The notes: generated from the letters alone by a model not told the origin. 6,353 nucleotides of DNA from Hyphomicrobiales bacterium (GCA_014380505.1 JACMJT010000212.1:1-6353); one strand, 5' to 3'. Shown: positions 1-6,145, counted from the first letter of the stretch. Numbers and translations: made by a program.

Positions 1-945
1 AGTGAAGCCGCCGCCCATGGCTTCCATCAGCACAAGGTCGCCGCGCTTGATCCGTCCATCCTTTACGGCGGCGTCAAGCGCGAGGGGGATTGAAGCGGCG
101 GACGTGTTGCCATGCCGGTCCAGGGTGATGACGATTCGGTCTTCCGATATGCCGAGTCTCTTCGCCGTTCCCTCGAGAATGCGCCGGTTGGCCTGATGCG
201 GAACGAACCAGTCGATGTCGGTAGGTTTAAGGCCCGCTGCCGCAATGGTTTCCTCCATGACGGACGCGATATTGATGACGGCGTGCTTAAACACGTCACG
301 GCCTTCCATGCGGAGATAACCCACAGTCTTGGTGGTGGAGGGGCCGCCATCGACATAGAGCTTGTCCGCGTAACGCCCATCGGATCGTAATTGGGAAGCA
401 AGAATGCCACGATCGGCGATGGTGCCCTTGCCTTCGCCGGCTTTGAGCACCACAGCACCCGCGCCGTCACCGAACAGCACACAGGTGCCACGGTCGCTCC
501 AGTCGAGGATTCGCGAGAATGTTTCCGAGCCGATGACCAAGGCGCAGTCCGCCTGATGGCAGCGAAGCAGCGCGTCAGCCGTCGTCAGCCCGTAGACGAA
601 GCCCGAGCACACCGCCTGCAAGTCGAAGGCAGCGCCGCGGGTGATGCCGAGTGCTGCCTGTATTTGCGTGGCGGTTGCCGGGAATGTCCGGTCCGGAGTT
701 GATGTGGCCACGACGACAAGATCGACATCGGCGGCGGCAAGCCCCGCATCGGCAAGGGCGCAGCGGGCGGCCTCGGTTCCGAGCGTGCAGGTTGTTTCCG
801 TATCAGAGGCGATATGGCGCGAACGGATTCCCGTCCGTTCGACAATCCAGGCATCGCTGGTATCTACGATTTTGCTGATATCGTCATTGGTCATCACCCG
901 CTCGGGCAAAGCCGAACCGACACCCATGATCAGGCTACGGCGCAT
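1..945 (-). CDS. fabH: beta-ketoacyl-ACP synthase III (FabH), C-terminal end cut by window
   Basis: Condenses a short acyl-CoA, usually acetyl-CoA, with malonyl-ACP to start fatty acid synthesis type II in the cytoplasm. 315 codons are visible with no stop; the last are MEAMGGGFT, so only about ten residues should be missing compared with E. coli FabH. The thiolase-fold catalytic triad is complete: Cys113 in [11 protein letters not shown], His250 in [11 protein letters not shown] and Asn280 in [12 protein letters not shown]. Other family marks are [14 protein letters not shown] (residues 31-44) and [12 protein letters not shown] (156-167). I chose the ATG at 945 because [17 protein letters not shown] matches the usual N-terminus; an in-frame ATG at 927 would remove six residues. 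A GGGAG lies 14 bases before the ATG, rather far for a strong ribosome site. The gene starts 20 bases after the plsX stop, so the two are surely co-transcribed. ihfA would be expected next, beyond the left edge, but is not visible. Confidence 0.97.
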   Translation of the reverse strand, partial: MRRSLIMGVGSALPERVMTNDDISKIVDTSDAWIVERTGIRSRHIASDTETTCTLGTEAARCALADAGLAAADVDLVVVATSTPDRTFPATATQIQAALGITRGAAFDLQAVCSGFVYGLTTADALLRCHQADCALVIGSETFSRILDWSDRGTCVLFGDGAGAVVLKAGEGKGTIADRGILASQLRSDGRYADKLYVDGGPSTTKTVGYLRMEGRDVFKHAVINIASVMEETIAAAGLKPTDIDWFVPHQANRRILEGTAKRLGISEDRIVITLDRHGNTSAASIPLALDAAVKDGRIKRGDLVLMEAMGGGFT

Positions 946-965
946 GTATTAGTACTGAGCTCCCG

Positions 966-2030
966 TCATCCGGCTTGATTTGCGACAGCGGCTGGCTCTC
1001 GCGGCAAGCCGGGATGACCAATCCCTACCATATCCGTCTTGATCTTGTTGACGAGATCGTTGCGGACCATTTCGATTGCGACATCGATGGCGGTAGCAAA
1101 ACCCAGGGCATCGGTGCCACCATGGCTTTTCACCACCACGCCGTTGAGCCCCAGAAACACGCCGCCATTGTGCTTGCGGGGGTCCATCCGGTCGCGCAGC
1201 GCGGCGAAGGCGCCGGACGCTAGAACTGCTCCCATTTTGGAAAACACCGTTCGCGCCAGCGCCAGCTTGAGATAGGCGCTGAGCTGCTTGGCGGTCCCTT
1301 CCGCCGTCTTGAGCGCGATGTTGCCGGTAAAGCCTTCGGTGACCACCACATCCACCGTGCCCCTGGCGATATCGTCGCCTTCGACGAAACCGGCGTACTC
1401 AAGCGGCAGGCGAAGTTCGCGCAGAAGCCGCGCTGCTTCCTTCACCTGTTCAACGCCCTTCATCTCCTCGACCCCGATATTGAGAAGGCCGACGGTGGGT
1501 TTATCTACGCCGAAGAGACAGCGAGCCATGGCTTCGCCCATAATGGCGAATTCGACGAGCTGGTGTGCATCCGCGCCGATGGTGGCGCCCACATCGAGGA
1601 CGATGCTCTCGCTGCGGAGCGTGGGCCAGATGGCCGCCATGGCAGGGCGCGAAATGCCGGGCAGCGTCTTGAGAATGAAACGGGCCATGGCTATGAGCGC
1701 GCCGGTGTTTCCGGCCGACACGGCAACCTGCGCCTCGCCCTTGCGAACCGCGTCGATGGCTTGCCACATGCTGCTTTTGCCGCGCCCCTGGCGGAGCGCC
1801 TGGCTGGGCTTTGCATCCATGGCGATGAACACATCCGTGTGGTGGATAACGCTCCGTTCCTTGAGCTTTGGATAGAGCTCCATCAGGGCCGCAAGACGGG
1901 CGCCGTCGCCAAACAGCAGGAAGCGCGCTTCAGGGTGCCTGATCGCCGACAGATTGGCGCCGGGCACGACCATGTCCGGACCCAAGTCGCCCCCCATGGC
2001 GTCAAGCGCTATGGTCAATTTTTGTTTCAT
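966..2030 (-). CDS. plsX: phosphate acyltransferase PlsX
   Basis: Makes acyl-phosphate from acyl-ACP and phosphate, the acyl donor used by PlsY in the first step of phospholipid synthesis; a peripheral membrane enzyme. 354 residues, normal for the family. Motifs in order: [11 protein letters not shown] (5-15), [10 protein letters not shown] (71-80), [13 protein letters not shown] (104-116), [19 protein letters not shown] (144-162), [13 protein letters not shown] (180-192), [20 protein letters not shown] (214-233) followed by [12 protein letters not shown], and [14 protein letters not shown] (294-307). The frame is open up to an ATG at 2087, which would add 19 residues (beginning [12 protein letters not shown]) unlike the family. 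I prefer the ATG at 2030 because family proteins begin a few residues before the DAMGGD motif. Neither start has a good Shine-Dalgarno sequence. It lies 133 bases after the DUF177 gene and 20 before fabH; the plsX-fabH pair is widespread in bacteria. Confidence 0.96.
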   Translation of the reverse strand: MKQKLTIALDAMGGDLGPDMVVPGANLSAIRHPEARFLLFGDGARLAALMELYPKLKERSVIHHTDVFIAMDAKPSQALRQGRGKSSMWQAIDAVRKGEAQVAVSAGNTGALIAMARFILKTLPGISRPAMAAIWPTLRSESIVLDVGATIGADAHQLVEFAIMGEAMARCLFGVDKPTVGLLNIGVEEMKGVEQVKEAARLLRELRLPLEYAGFVEGDDIARGTVDVVVTEGFTGNIALKTAEGTAKQLSAYLKLALARTVFSKMGAVLASGAFAALRDRMDPRKHNGGVFLGLNGVVVKSHGGTDALGFATAIDVAIEMVRNDLVNKIKTDMVGIGHPGLPREPAAVANQAG

Positions 2031-2062
2031 CGTTGCGGTTTGGATAAGTGCCCCCTGATCCG

Positions 2063-2085
2063 GAATGCTTGCGGGCCAAGCATTC
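2063..2085 (-). promoter_or_regulatory. perfect 9-bp hairpin in the plsX leader
   Basis: An uninterrupted inverted repeat, GAATGCTTG at 2063-2071 and CAAGCATTC at 2077-2085, closes a 5-base loop. It lies in the 133-base spacer between the DUF177 gene and plsX, 32 bases before the preferred plsX start. Read on the coding (minus) strand no T-run follows, so it does not look like an intrinsic terminator. It could be a leader RNA structure, a protein-binding palindrome, or chance. If the ATG at 2087 were the real plsX start, the hairpin would be inside the coding sequence. No convincing promoter was found in this spacer. Confidence 0.4.
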
Positions 2086-2163
2086 ATGATCCGCCGAACC
2101 AGAGGTTCCCATAGGTGAAACCGTCTGAAAAGTCGATTTCAAAAATCACCACTTGCCCTTGGC

Positions 2164-2670
2164 TCATTTGGGCTTGAGCCGCGTCAGGCTGGCAAAGGGC
2201 GATGCTTCCGCAGGTGATGGGACTTCCGTCCAGGCAGTCTCGTCGAAGGCTTCACCGGGGCGCCGGGGATAGGGATCGAGTTCAAGGGCGAGGGTTTCGG
2301 CCACCACCTCGCCCAAATCCACATGGCCTTCATCAATCGGATCGATATCGGCCTCGCTATCCTGTTCAACGGCACCCGGAGGCATGAAGAAGCGCACAAT
2401 CGGAAATTCCACCTGGTGGCGAAACGCCTCAAGGCTTATGGCCGAAACCTGCTCGATGTCGGCCACGAGCTTGCCCTCGACTTTCACACCGCCGCCCCGC
2501 CATGGCGTTGCCCGCAATTCGGCGTTGAGCGCATGGAGGGCCGGCACGGCGAGACGCGCCGCCAGCGCCTTGCATTCTTCGGGGCTGGCCGCGATCGTCT
2601 CGTCGCTGCCGCCGCGCGGCACGCGCGCCACCGGCAGGGGGCGGGAAAACTCAGGCGCGACTTTTGTCAT
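2164..2670 (-). CDS. DUF177 (YceD-family) protein
   Basis: 168 residues of the DUF177 family, to which E. coli YceD belongs; YceD is linked to 23S rRNA accumulation, and the plant relatives have a similar plastid role. The exact biochemistry is unsettled. The recognisable core is GGGVKVEGKLVADIEQVSAI (59-78), then a middle region rich in acidic residues (VEQDSEADIDPIDEG, 101-115), then the signature VDLGEVVAETLALELDPYP (117-135), and a C-terminal SPFASLTRLK tail typical of the family. The segment QVSAIS carries no cysteine where many relatives have one. The ATG at 2670 overlaps the stop of the upstream chaperone gene (ATGA), which argues for translational coupling and fixes the start. In gammaproteobacteria the relative sits beside rpmF, plsX and fabH. 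Here rpmF is absent between this gene and plsX. Confidence 0.9.
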   Translation of the reverse strand: MTKVAPEFSRPLPVARVPRGGSDETIAASPEECKALAARLAVPALHALNAELRATPWRGGGVKVEGKLVADIEQVSAISLEAFRHQVEFPIVRFFMPPGAVEQDSEADIDPIDEGHVDLGEVVAETLALELDPYPRRPGEAFDETAWTEVPSPAEASPFASLTRLKPK

Positions 2671-3185
2671 GGCTGCGGTTCGGGGAAATCCATTTCCCCC
2701 GCCAGCAACTGGTCAACTCTTCCCTCTGCAAGTTTGGCCCGCGCTGCAAGGACATAAACGGCAAGCTTCGCTGCGGCCTTCCCGCCATCGCCCTCGGGGA
2801 AGAAATTACGGGCCACAGCCGCCGTTAAAGCAGCTTCGCCATCCGCCAATCCCGCCTCGTAAGCAGCGACGCGGCCATAGAACGCCTCGGCCATCTTGCG
2901 CACTTTTTTGCCGACCGAAATGTCCCCTACCCCCAATTCGCGGAGCGATCGGTCCATATCGGCAAAAAATTCATCGACCAGACGCTGGCGGAATTGCTCG
3001 TCCTCGCCCTTCAGCCGGTCGAGCACCAAAAACATGTGGAGGGAAATCATGTCGAAACGCCCGTCGATGGTGTCGGCCACGCCCCACCGGGCATAGGGCA
3101 AGGGATGCCGCGCCCCAGCCACAATTGCCTCATAAAGAGAGCGTTCAGGGGACGGGGACTTGCGGAAAAAGCGTTTGAGGATCAT
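2667..3185 (-). CDS. ubiquinol-cytochrome c chaperone (CBP3/UQCC1-like)
   Basis: 172 residues of the ubiquinol-cytochrome c chaperone family. The mitochondrial members CBP3 and UQCC1 bind newly made cytochrome b and help assemble respiratory complex III; the bacterial role is inferred from them. The family core is clear: YARWGVADTIDGRFDMISLH (31-50) followed by MFLVLDRLKG, then FFADMDRSLRELGVGD (73-88) and GKKVRKMAEAFYGRVAAYE (92-110). No signal peptide or membrane segment is seen, so it should act from the cytoplasm. The frame is open to a TTG at 3215, but the ATG at 3185 gives the usual start MILKRFFRKS; neither has a clear Shine-Dalgarno sequence. It is the first visible gene of the minus-strand operon, divergent from bamE, and its stop overlaps the next ATG by 4 bases. 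Confidence 0.92.
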   Translation of the reverse strand: MILKRFFRKSPSPERSLYEAIVAGARHPLPYARWGVADTIDGRFDMISLHMFLVLDRLKGEDEQFRQRLVDEFFADMDRSLRELGVGDISVGKKVRKMAEAFYGRVAAYEAGLADGEAALTAAVARNFFPEGDGGKAAAKLAVYVLAARAKLAEGRVDQLLAGEMDFPEPQP

Positions 3186-3247
3186 CGGCTTGCCGTCATG
3201 CGCCGTCTCGGGCAAAAGAAACTGGTGAGGGGAATCGTTTACCGTTC
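3186..3247. promoter_or_regulatory. divergent spacer between the chaperone operon and bamE
   Basis: These 62 bases separate two divergently transcribed genes, so promoters for both directions must lie here or reach into the coding starts. I could not find a -35/-10 pair with a convincing match and a 16-18 base spacing on either strand. A GAGGGGAA lies about 13 bases before the bamE ATG, farther than an ideal Shine-Dalgarno sequence. The function is inferred only from gene orientation. Confidence 0.4.
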
Positions 3248-3730
3248 ATGACCGTGTTTTCTGAAACAAGAGCGCCTCTTTGGCTTGCCGCCGCTGTCTG
3301 CGCAACCTTTCTAGCGGCCTGTTCGCCGACCGTCGAGCATCGCGGCTACGTCGCCAAGCCCGGCGCCTTCGCCCAGATCAACAATGGCATGGCGAAATCG
3401 GAAGTCGAGGGGATACTGGGCTCTCCCTCAACCACGGCCAGCGTCAATCTCCAGGGCGACAGCTACTACTATATCACCAGCATCACCGAGGGCCGGGCTT
3501 TCCTGCTGCCCAAGGAAACCAGCCGCGAAGTGATCGCCGTCAGGTTCGACAAGAACGATCAGGTGCAAAGCTTCGCCCAGTATGGCCTTGAGGATGGGCG
3601 CATCATCGACGTCAATTCGCGCAAGACCCCGGTGGTGGGCGAAGACCTCAGCATTCTCCAGAACATCTTCCGCGGCATGCTCAATTCCAAGGCCGGCCCC
3701 GGCGGCAGCATGCTTGAGCGGAAATTGTGA
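3248..3730 (+). CDS. bamE: outer-membrane assembly lipoprotein BamE (SmpA/OmlA)
   Basis: A small lipoprotein of the BAM machine, which inserts beta-barrel proteins into the outer membrane. The N-terminus carries a lipoprotein signal: charged start, hydrophobic stretch LWLAAAVCATFLAAC, and lipobox LAAC with the acylated cysteine at position 25. The SmpA/OmlA domain follows at about 35-120: FAQINNGMAKSEVEGILGSP (41-60), DSYYYITS (71-78), FLLPKETSREVIAVRFD (85-101). That is the expected pattern of an initial helix with the (I)xxGMxxxxVxxxLGxP signature and then a small sheet. The length of 160 is normal for alphaproteobacteria, which have a longer C-terminal tail than E. coli; here it ends in a glycine-rich segment. 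Transcribed away from the chaperone operon and convergent with the DUF2314 gene 16 bases downstream; no terminator is seen between them. Confidence 0.93.
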   Translation: MTVFSETRAPLWLAAAVCATFLAACSPTVEHRGYVAKPGAFAQINNGMAKSEVEGILGSPSTTASVNLQGDSYYYITSITEGRAFLLPKETSREVIAVRFDKNDQVQSFAQYGLEDGRIIDVNSRKTPVVGEDLSILQNIFRGMLNSKAGPGGSMLERKL

Positions 3731-3746
3731 GGCTTACGTTCTCTGG

Positions 3747-4238
3747 TTATTGATCGGCTAGCAAGCTGCGGTAGGCGTCAGCTTGTTCTTTAGGCATGCG
3801 CTCTAGCATCACGCGTATCGTTTCTCCACCCTTGATTTTGCCGTCGAGCCGATACATCCAATCCGAAATGTGATCGGGATTGACATCTATGCGCTGGCCA
3901 AGTGTCACGCTGCGAACCGATTGCGGTTCATTGGCGATTGCGCAACTTGCTTTTGTGGCATCTCCCTCAATCGCACTGCACCAGAAGTGCTCACTACTCG
4001 CGTCATCGCTGATCATGACCTTCAGCGAAAAGCCGTCCTCATTCGACGCCGGGGTTTTGAACTTTTCCCAGAACCCAGCCAGCGAGCCTCGCGCTTTTTC
4101 AATCGCCGCATTCATCTGCGGATCGTCTTTGCTGAACAGGATCACCTTGTCGTCTTGCGCCAAGCCTGAAACAGCGAATGCGGACAGAACGGACGTCGCG
4201 ATCAACATCCCGAAGATCGCGGCAGCAGGTCGTTTCAT
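3747..4238 (-). CDS. secreted DUF2314 protein
   Basis: 163 residues. The N-terminus MKRPAAAIFGMLIATSVLSA is a classic Sec signal peptide, with probable cleavage after GLA at residue 27, so the mature protein should be periplasmic. The rest matches the DUF2314 (YegJ-like) pattern: DDPQMNAAIEKARGSLAGFW (38-57), then GFSLKVMISDD...EHFWCS, then NEPQSVRSVTLGQRIDVNPD (98-117) with ISDWMYRLDGKIKGGETIRV following. The function of DUF2314 is unknown. The mature part has two cysteines (the FWCS and KASCAI segments) that could form a disulphide. The start is well fixed: AAGGAG lies five bases before the ATG. A broken copy of the hppA 3' end lies only 22 bases upstream on the same strand. The gene was therefore probably once directly behind hppA and may have depended on its promoter. 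Confidence 0.85.
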   Translation of the reverse strand: MKRPAAAIFGMLIATSVLSAFAVSGLAQDDKVILFSKDDPQMNAAIEKARGSLAGFWEKFKTPASNEDGFSLKVMISDDASSEHFWCSAIEGDATKASCAIANEPQSVRSVTLGQRIDVNPDHISDWMYRLDGKIKGGETIRVMLERMPKEQADAYRSLLADQ

Positions 4239-4243
4239 GTGTT

Positions 4244-4249
4244 CTCCTT
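4244..4249 (-). promoter_or_regulatory. Shine-Dalgarno site of the DUF2314 gene
   Basis: Read on the minus strand, AAGGAG is followed by five bases (AACAC) and the ATG at 4238. It is the best ribosome binding site in the window and decides the start of this gene. It sits between the hppA-remnant stop codon and the gene, as expected for the second gene of an hppA operon. Confidence 0.8.
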
Positions 4250-4259
4250 GGGGACGATC

Positions 4260-4278
4260 ATCAATGCGCCAGCACCGC
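4260..4278. repeat. 19-bp direct repeat, left copy (att-like)
   Basis: ATCAATGCGCCAGCACCGC occurs here and, identical and in the same orientation, at 6146-6164. It covers the stop and last codons of hppA (VLAH-stop). Exact identity ends abruptly at both edges, while diverged similarity continues to the right. This is the expected form of a crossover core at a gene 3' end, but it could also be just the best-kept part of an old duplication. Confidence 0.7.
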
Positions 4279-4331
4279 TATCAGCAAAAGCGCCGCAACG
4301 TTGGTGGTTCTGATCATGGGGGTTAACGGCG
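4260..4331 (-). pseudogene. degenerate duplicate of the hppA 3' end
   Basis: Aligns along its whole length with 6146-6216, the end of the intact hppA, in the same orientation: roughly 12 mismatches and one extra base over 72 positions. Read on the minus strand, its last codons give MIRTTNVAALLLIAVLAH and a TGA, against [18 protein letters not shown] in the intact gene. One extra C after AACCC shifts the frame just before the methionine, and similarity stops beyond 4331, so it cannot be a working end of any gene. About five of the seven differing codons after the methionine change the amino acid, which fits drift without selection. It lies directly before the DUF2314 gene and marks the left boundary of the inserted two-gene segment. 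Confidence 0.85.
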
Positions 4332-4377
4332 AATTCCGGAAACAAATAACCCGCCCTTAAGCATCTCGCCCTACCGG

Positions 4378-4406
4378 TTGATAGGAATCCAACTGGCAAT
4401 TATTCA
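4378..4406 (+). promoter_or_regulatory. possible promoter of the two-gene islet
   Basis: TTGATA at 4378-4383 is a five-of-six match to the -35 consensus. It is followed, after 17 bases, by TATTCA at 4401-4406, a weak -10 that shares only its first three bases with the consensus. Transcription would start around 4412-4416, at or just before the ATG at 4416. The message would then be leaderless or nearly so, which would explain why that ATG has no Shine-Dalgarno sequence. Confidence 0.3.
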
Positions 4407-4415
4407 CGATCAACA

Positions 4416-4928
4416 ATGAATAGTTTATTTAAATTGTTTCTGCAGATATTGATTGGCGGCGTAGGCACAACAGCCCTGTGCTTGGTGTTGTATCTGCTGT
4501 TTACCGCGGTTTTTGCGCCCTTCGGATGGGCAATTGCGTTTGTTGCTCCATTTGTGTTCATTGGCTTGGCCATTACGGTTCTTCCAGCCGTAATCACGAT
4601 TATAGCCGGGCTCTTCTCGCCCGAAAAAATAGGCTACGCCGCGGGAGCCTTTTTTGCGGTTCTCCTGCAAATGGCCATACCGATGGTTAAAGCTTCACTG
4701 GAGGCTTCATCCTATGAAGAACGTGCAACACAGCGTGCAATTTTACCCCTGACAGCCACCCCGCGCGGGATCGTTCTGGAATGTGGGAATTGCTACGGAT
4801 TAGACGATGTAATTTTAGCGACTACCGACGTTCCCTTGGTGATGATCCGGGGCAGAAATTCAGACCGGAAATATCAGCTCAGCAAGTTGCCGGCTCAAGA
4901 ATGTAAACCCGGCAAACAAGTCGAGTGA
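4416..4928 (+). CDS. membrane protein of unknown function, islet gene 1
   Basis: 170 residues, not recognised. The first half is membrane: a hydrophobic stretch at about 7-33 (LFLQILIGGVGTTALCLVLY and on), a second at about 38-67 and a third at about 73-91, separated by very short loops. The second is long enough that it may be bent or count as two. The second half (92-170) is soluble, with a charged helix (KASLEASSYEERATQR), then a probable small domain holding a CxxC pair (LECGNC, Cys123 and Cys126) and a further cysteine at 163. The ATG at 4416 gives a sensible membrane-protein N-terminus but has no Shine-Dalgarno sequence. Codons such as TTA, ATA and TTT look more frequent than in the operon to the left. 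The stop overlaps the GTG of the next gene, so the two are probably made together; an ancestral single gene split by a frameshift is also possible. Confidence 0.75.
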   Translation: MNSLFKLFLQILIGGVGTTALCLVLYLLFTAVFAPFGWAIAFVAPFVFIGLAITVLPAVITIIAGLFSPEKIGYAAGAFFAVLLQMAIPMVKASLEASSYEERATQRAILPLTATPRGIVLECGNCYGLDDVILATTDVPLVMIRGRNSDRKYQLSKLPAQECKPGKQVE

Positions 4929-6055
4929 GGGAACGCCTTGTTAGAAAGGGTTACATAAATTGGTGTGTGCGCACCGAGCCAATTGAGACAGTTGGAGACG
5001 CGGTTATTTTCAGATTCAATGAAAGGGCAGAAATTGAGGGAGACCCGCGCATCAACGGGACGGTGATATCAGCTCATGAGTTGGTGGCGGGAACTGAGCG
5101 GCAGATTACGCGGTGGGAGCACGGCCAAATTCATGTGAAGGGCGCCCCGCCTTTCGGCATTTTCGCGACGCGTAATGTCGAAGTCGGCACATCTTTCAAA
5201 TATCACGAAGTCATCAGCCGGGTTCTCGGCATTTCCATCGACCAATTCGTTCCGGAAGCCCCGCACAGAAACCCCCTGGATGAAGCACAGTGGGCCCTTG
5301 ATCGCATCGATTCAGATGACAGCGCACTCCGTTCCTTGTCGCGGAGCGTTTTACGAGACAGTATAAGATTGCTTGGTTCGCGCAATTCCGAGCCGCTGAT
5401 CTCCCGCATAATCGCGGACGTTGAAGAGGCCGATAAACCCGGCAATTCACAGCGGCTTCATGCCTTGTTTGAGTTGCCGGCAATTCAACGCAAATCTTAC
5501 GCCAATTTGTATTTCGAGATTCTCTTGCGGAATACCGATGCAAGCGATGTTGCGGCCAAGCTTCTTTTAGACACCGATGGTATCGATCTGAAGCCCTACT
5601 CCACGGACGCGGAACTGGAGTTGCGCCGCATTACTGCCAATCAGCCTCAAAACGGGGAACCGCGTTCCTACTATCAAAACAAATCAGTAAGGCTATCCGC
5701 GCTCGTTATGTTGATGTTTGCGGATGGCGAAGCCGGCCGGAATCGCGTTATGAATGCAATTCTGGAATTAAAGGGGCCTGCGCTGATCGGCTTCATCTGG
5801 GCTATAAAGCCGGGCCAGCAACGTTTCGCAAAATGGGATTGGCGCGACACTGAGTTGCGGAACTTGATTGCTTTATCGGACACGTTGACCGTGGCGGAAC
5901 TTGAGGGCTTCTATAAGAATTTGCGATCGAGGCAGTTTGACCGACGGTTTCGAAATGAAATGCTCGAACATGCCAGGTCGCGCCTTGCAAAAACCTCCGA
6001 CCCCGGGGACCGGCGCATTCTTGAAAGTTTGATCGAATATATTTCAAACCGATGA
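4925..6055 (+). CDS. unknown, mostly helical protein, islet gene 2
   Basis: 376 residues, not recognised. No signal peptide or membrane segment. The N-terminal 110 residues look like mixed sheet and helix (VGDAVIFRFNERAEIEG, GTVISAHELVAGTERQITRW), with a tryptophan-cysteine pair near the start (YINWCV). From about 115 to the end the chain looks almost wholly helical with many short amphipathic segments (for example LRSLSRSVLRDSIRLLG, SDVAAKLLLD, LRNLIALSDTLTVAELEGFY). An alpha-solenoid or similar scaffold is possible, but no repeat period is clear by eye. The start is GTG at 4925, overlapping the previous stop (GTGA) with no Shine-Dalgarno sequence, so translation should depend on coupling to gene 1. 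The next in-frame ATG is far inside. The gene ends 91 bases before the hppA stop, convergent with it. Confidence 0.75.
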   Translation: MRERLVRKGYINWCVRTEPIETVGDAVIFRFNERAEIEGDPRINGTVISAHELVAGTERQITRWEHGQIHVKGAPPFGIFATRNVEVGTSFKYHEVISRVLGISIDQFVPEAPHRNPLDEAQWALDRIDSDDSALRSLSRSVLRDSIRLLGSRNSEPLISRIIADVEEADKPGNSQRLHALFELPAIQRKSYANLYFEILLRNTDASDVAAKLLLDTDGIDLKPYSTDAELELRRITANQPQNGEPRSYYQNKSVRLSALVMLMFADGEAGRNRVMNAILELKGPALIGFIWAIKPGQQRFAKWDWRDTELRNLIALSDTLTVAELEGFYKNLRSRQFDRRFRNEMLEHARSRLAKTSDPGDRRILESLIEYISNR

Positions 6056-6059
6056 TTGC

Positions 6060-6081
6060 GTGAGTGCGGTGGAGCACTCGC
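6060..6081 (+). terminator. hairpin just after islet gene 2
   Basis: GTGAGTGC (6060-6067) pairs with GCACTCGC (6074-6081) over eight positions, including one G-T wobble, around a six-base loop. It starts five bases after the stop of the upstream gene. No T-run follows on the plus strand, so it is not a classic intrinsic terminator. It may protect the message end, or be part of the neighbouring palindromic repeat. Confidence 0.35.
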
Positions 6082-6088
6082 TGTCAGG

Positions 6089-6137
6089 AAACCCCATCCG
6101 GCGCTATGGCCACCCTCCCCGCTTGCGCGGAGAGGGT
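6089..6137. repeat. palindromic intergenic mosaic-type element (RIME/REP-like)
   Basis: The segment has the form CCCCATCCGGCGC, a short link, then CCACCCTCCCCGC, TTGC, GCGGAGAGGGT. This closely resembles the dispersed palindromic intergenic elements of Rhizobium relatives, in which an ATCCGGCGC block precedes a CTCCCCGC/GCGGGGAG hairpin. The match to that class is from memory of the general pattern. Such elements are found many times per genome between convergent genes, and here it lies between islet gene 2 and hppA. Confidence 0.5.
6112..6137 (-). terminator. strong GC-rich hairpin behind hppA
   Basis: ACCCTC at 6112-6117 pairs with GAGGGT at 6132-6137, and CCGC at 6119-6122 with GCGG at 6127-6130. 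Together they give ten base pairs with a single C-A mismatch and a TTGC loop. It starts nine bases beyond the hppA stop on the minus strand, where a terminator would be expected. No T-run follows, so it may act as an mRNA 3' stabiliser or weak terminator. It is the hairpin half of the palindromic repeat around it. Confidence 0.4.
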
Positions 6138-6145
6138 GTTGTTGG

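Noticed and set aside
2..952. Several plus- and minus-strand frames of 60-140 residues within 1-950
   Set aside because: All overlap the open fabH frame, which contains the intact Cys-His-Asn triad.
2031..2087. Upstream ATG at 2087 for plsX
   Set aside because: The added 19 residues do not resemble family N-termini, which begin shortly before the DAMGGD motif. Kept as an alternative only.
1288..2114. Long plus-strand open frames (195 and 183 residues) opposite plsX
   Set aside because: They lie antisense to a clear plsX with all family motifs. Their translations are rich in Arg, Ser, Ala and Pro with no domain, the usual shadow of GC-rich coding sequence.
2110..2163. Promoter with TTGAAA upstream of plsX on the minus strand
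   Set aside because: No acceptable -10 lies 16-18 bases downstream; the nearest candidate has a spacing of about 21.
2384..3178. 264-residue plus-strand frame opposite DUF177 and the chaperone gene
   Set aside because: It spans two real antisense genes and their overlap, and its product is low-complexity, rich in Arg and Pro, without any recognisable motif.
3186..3215. TTG start at 3215 for the chaperone gene
   Set aside because: It adds ten residues not typical of the family and has no ribosome site; the ATG at 3185 gives the usual N-terminus.
4905..4930. Programmed -1 frameshift between islet genes 1 and 2
   Set aside because: The reading frame at the overlap contains no X-XXY-YYZ slippery heptamer and no obvious downstream pseudoknot.
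4332..6145. Transposon with terminal inverted repeats
   Set aside because: I found no matching inverted repeats at the edges of the inserted segment and no transposase frame inside; the flanking repeat is direct and lies in a gene end.
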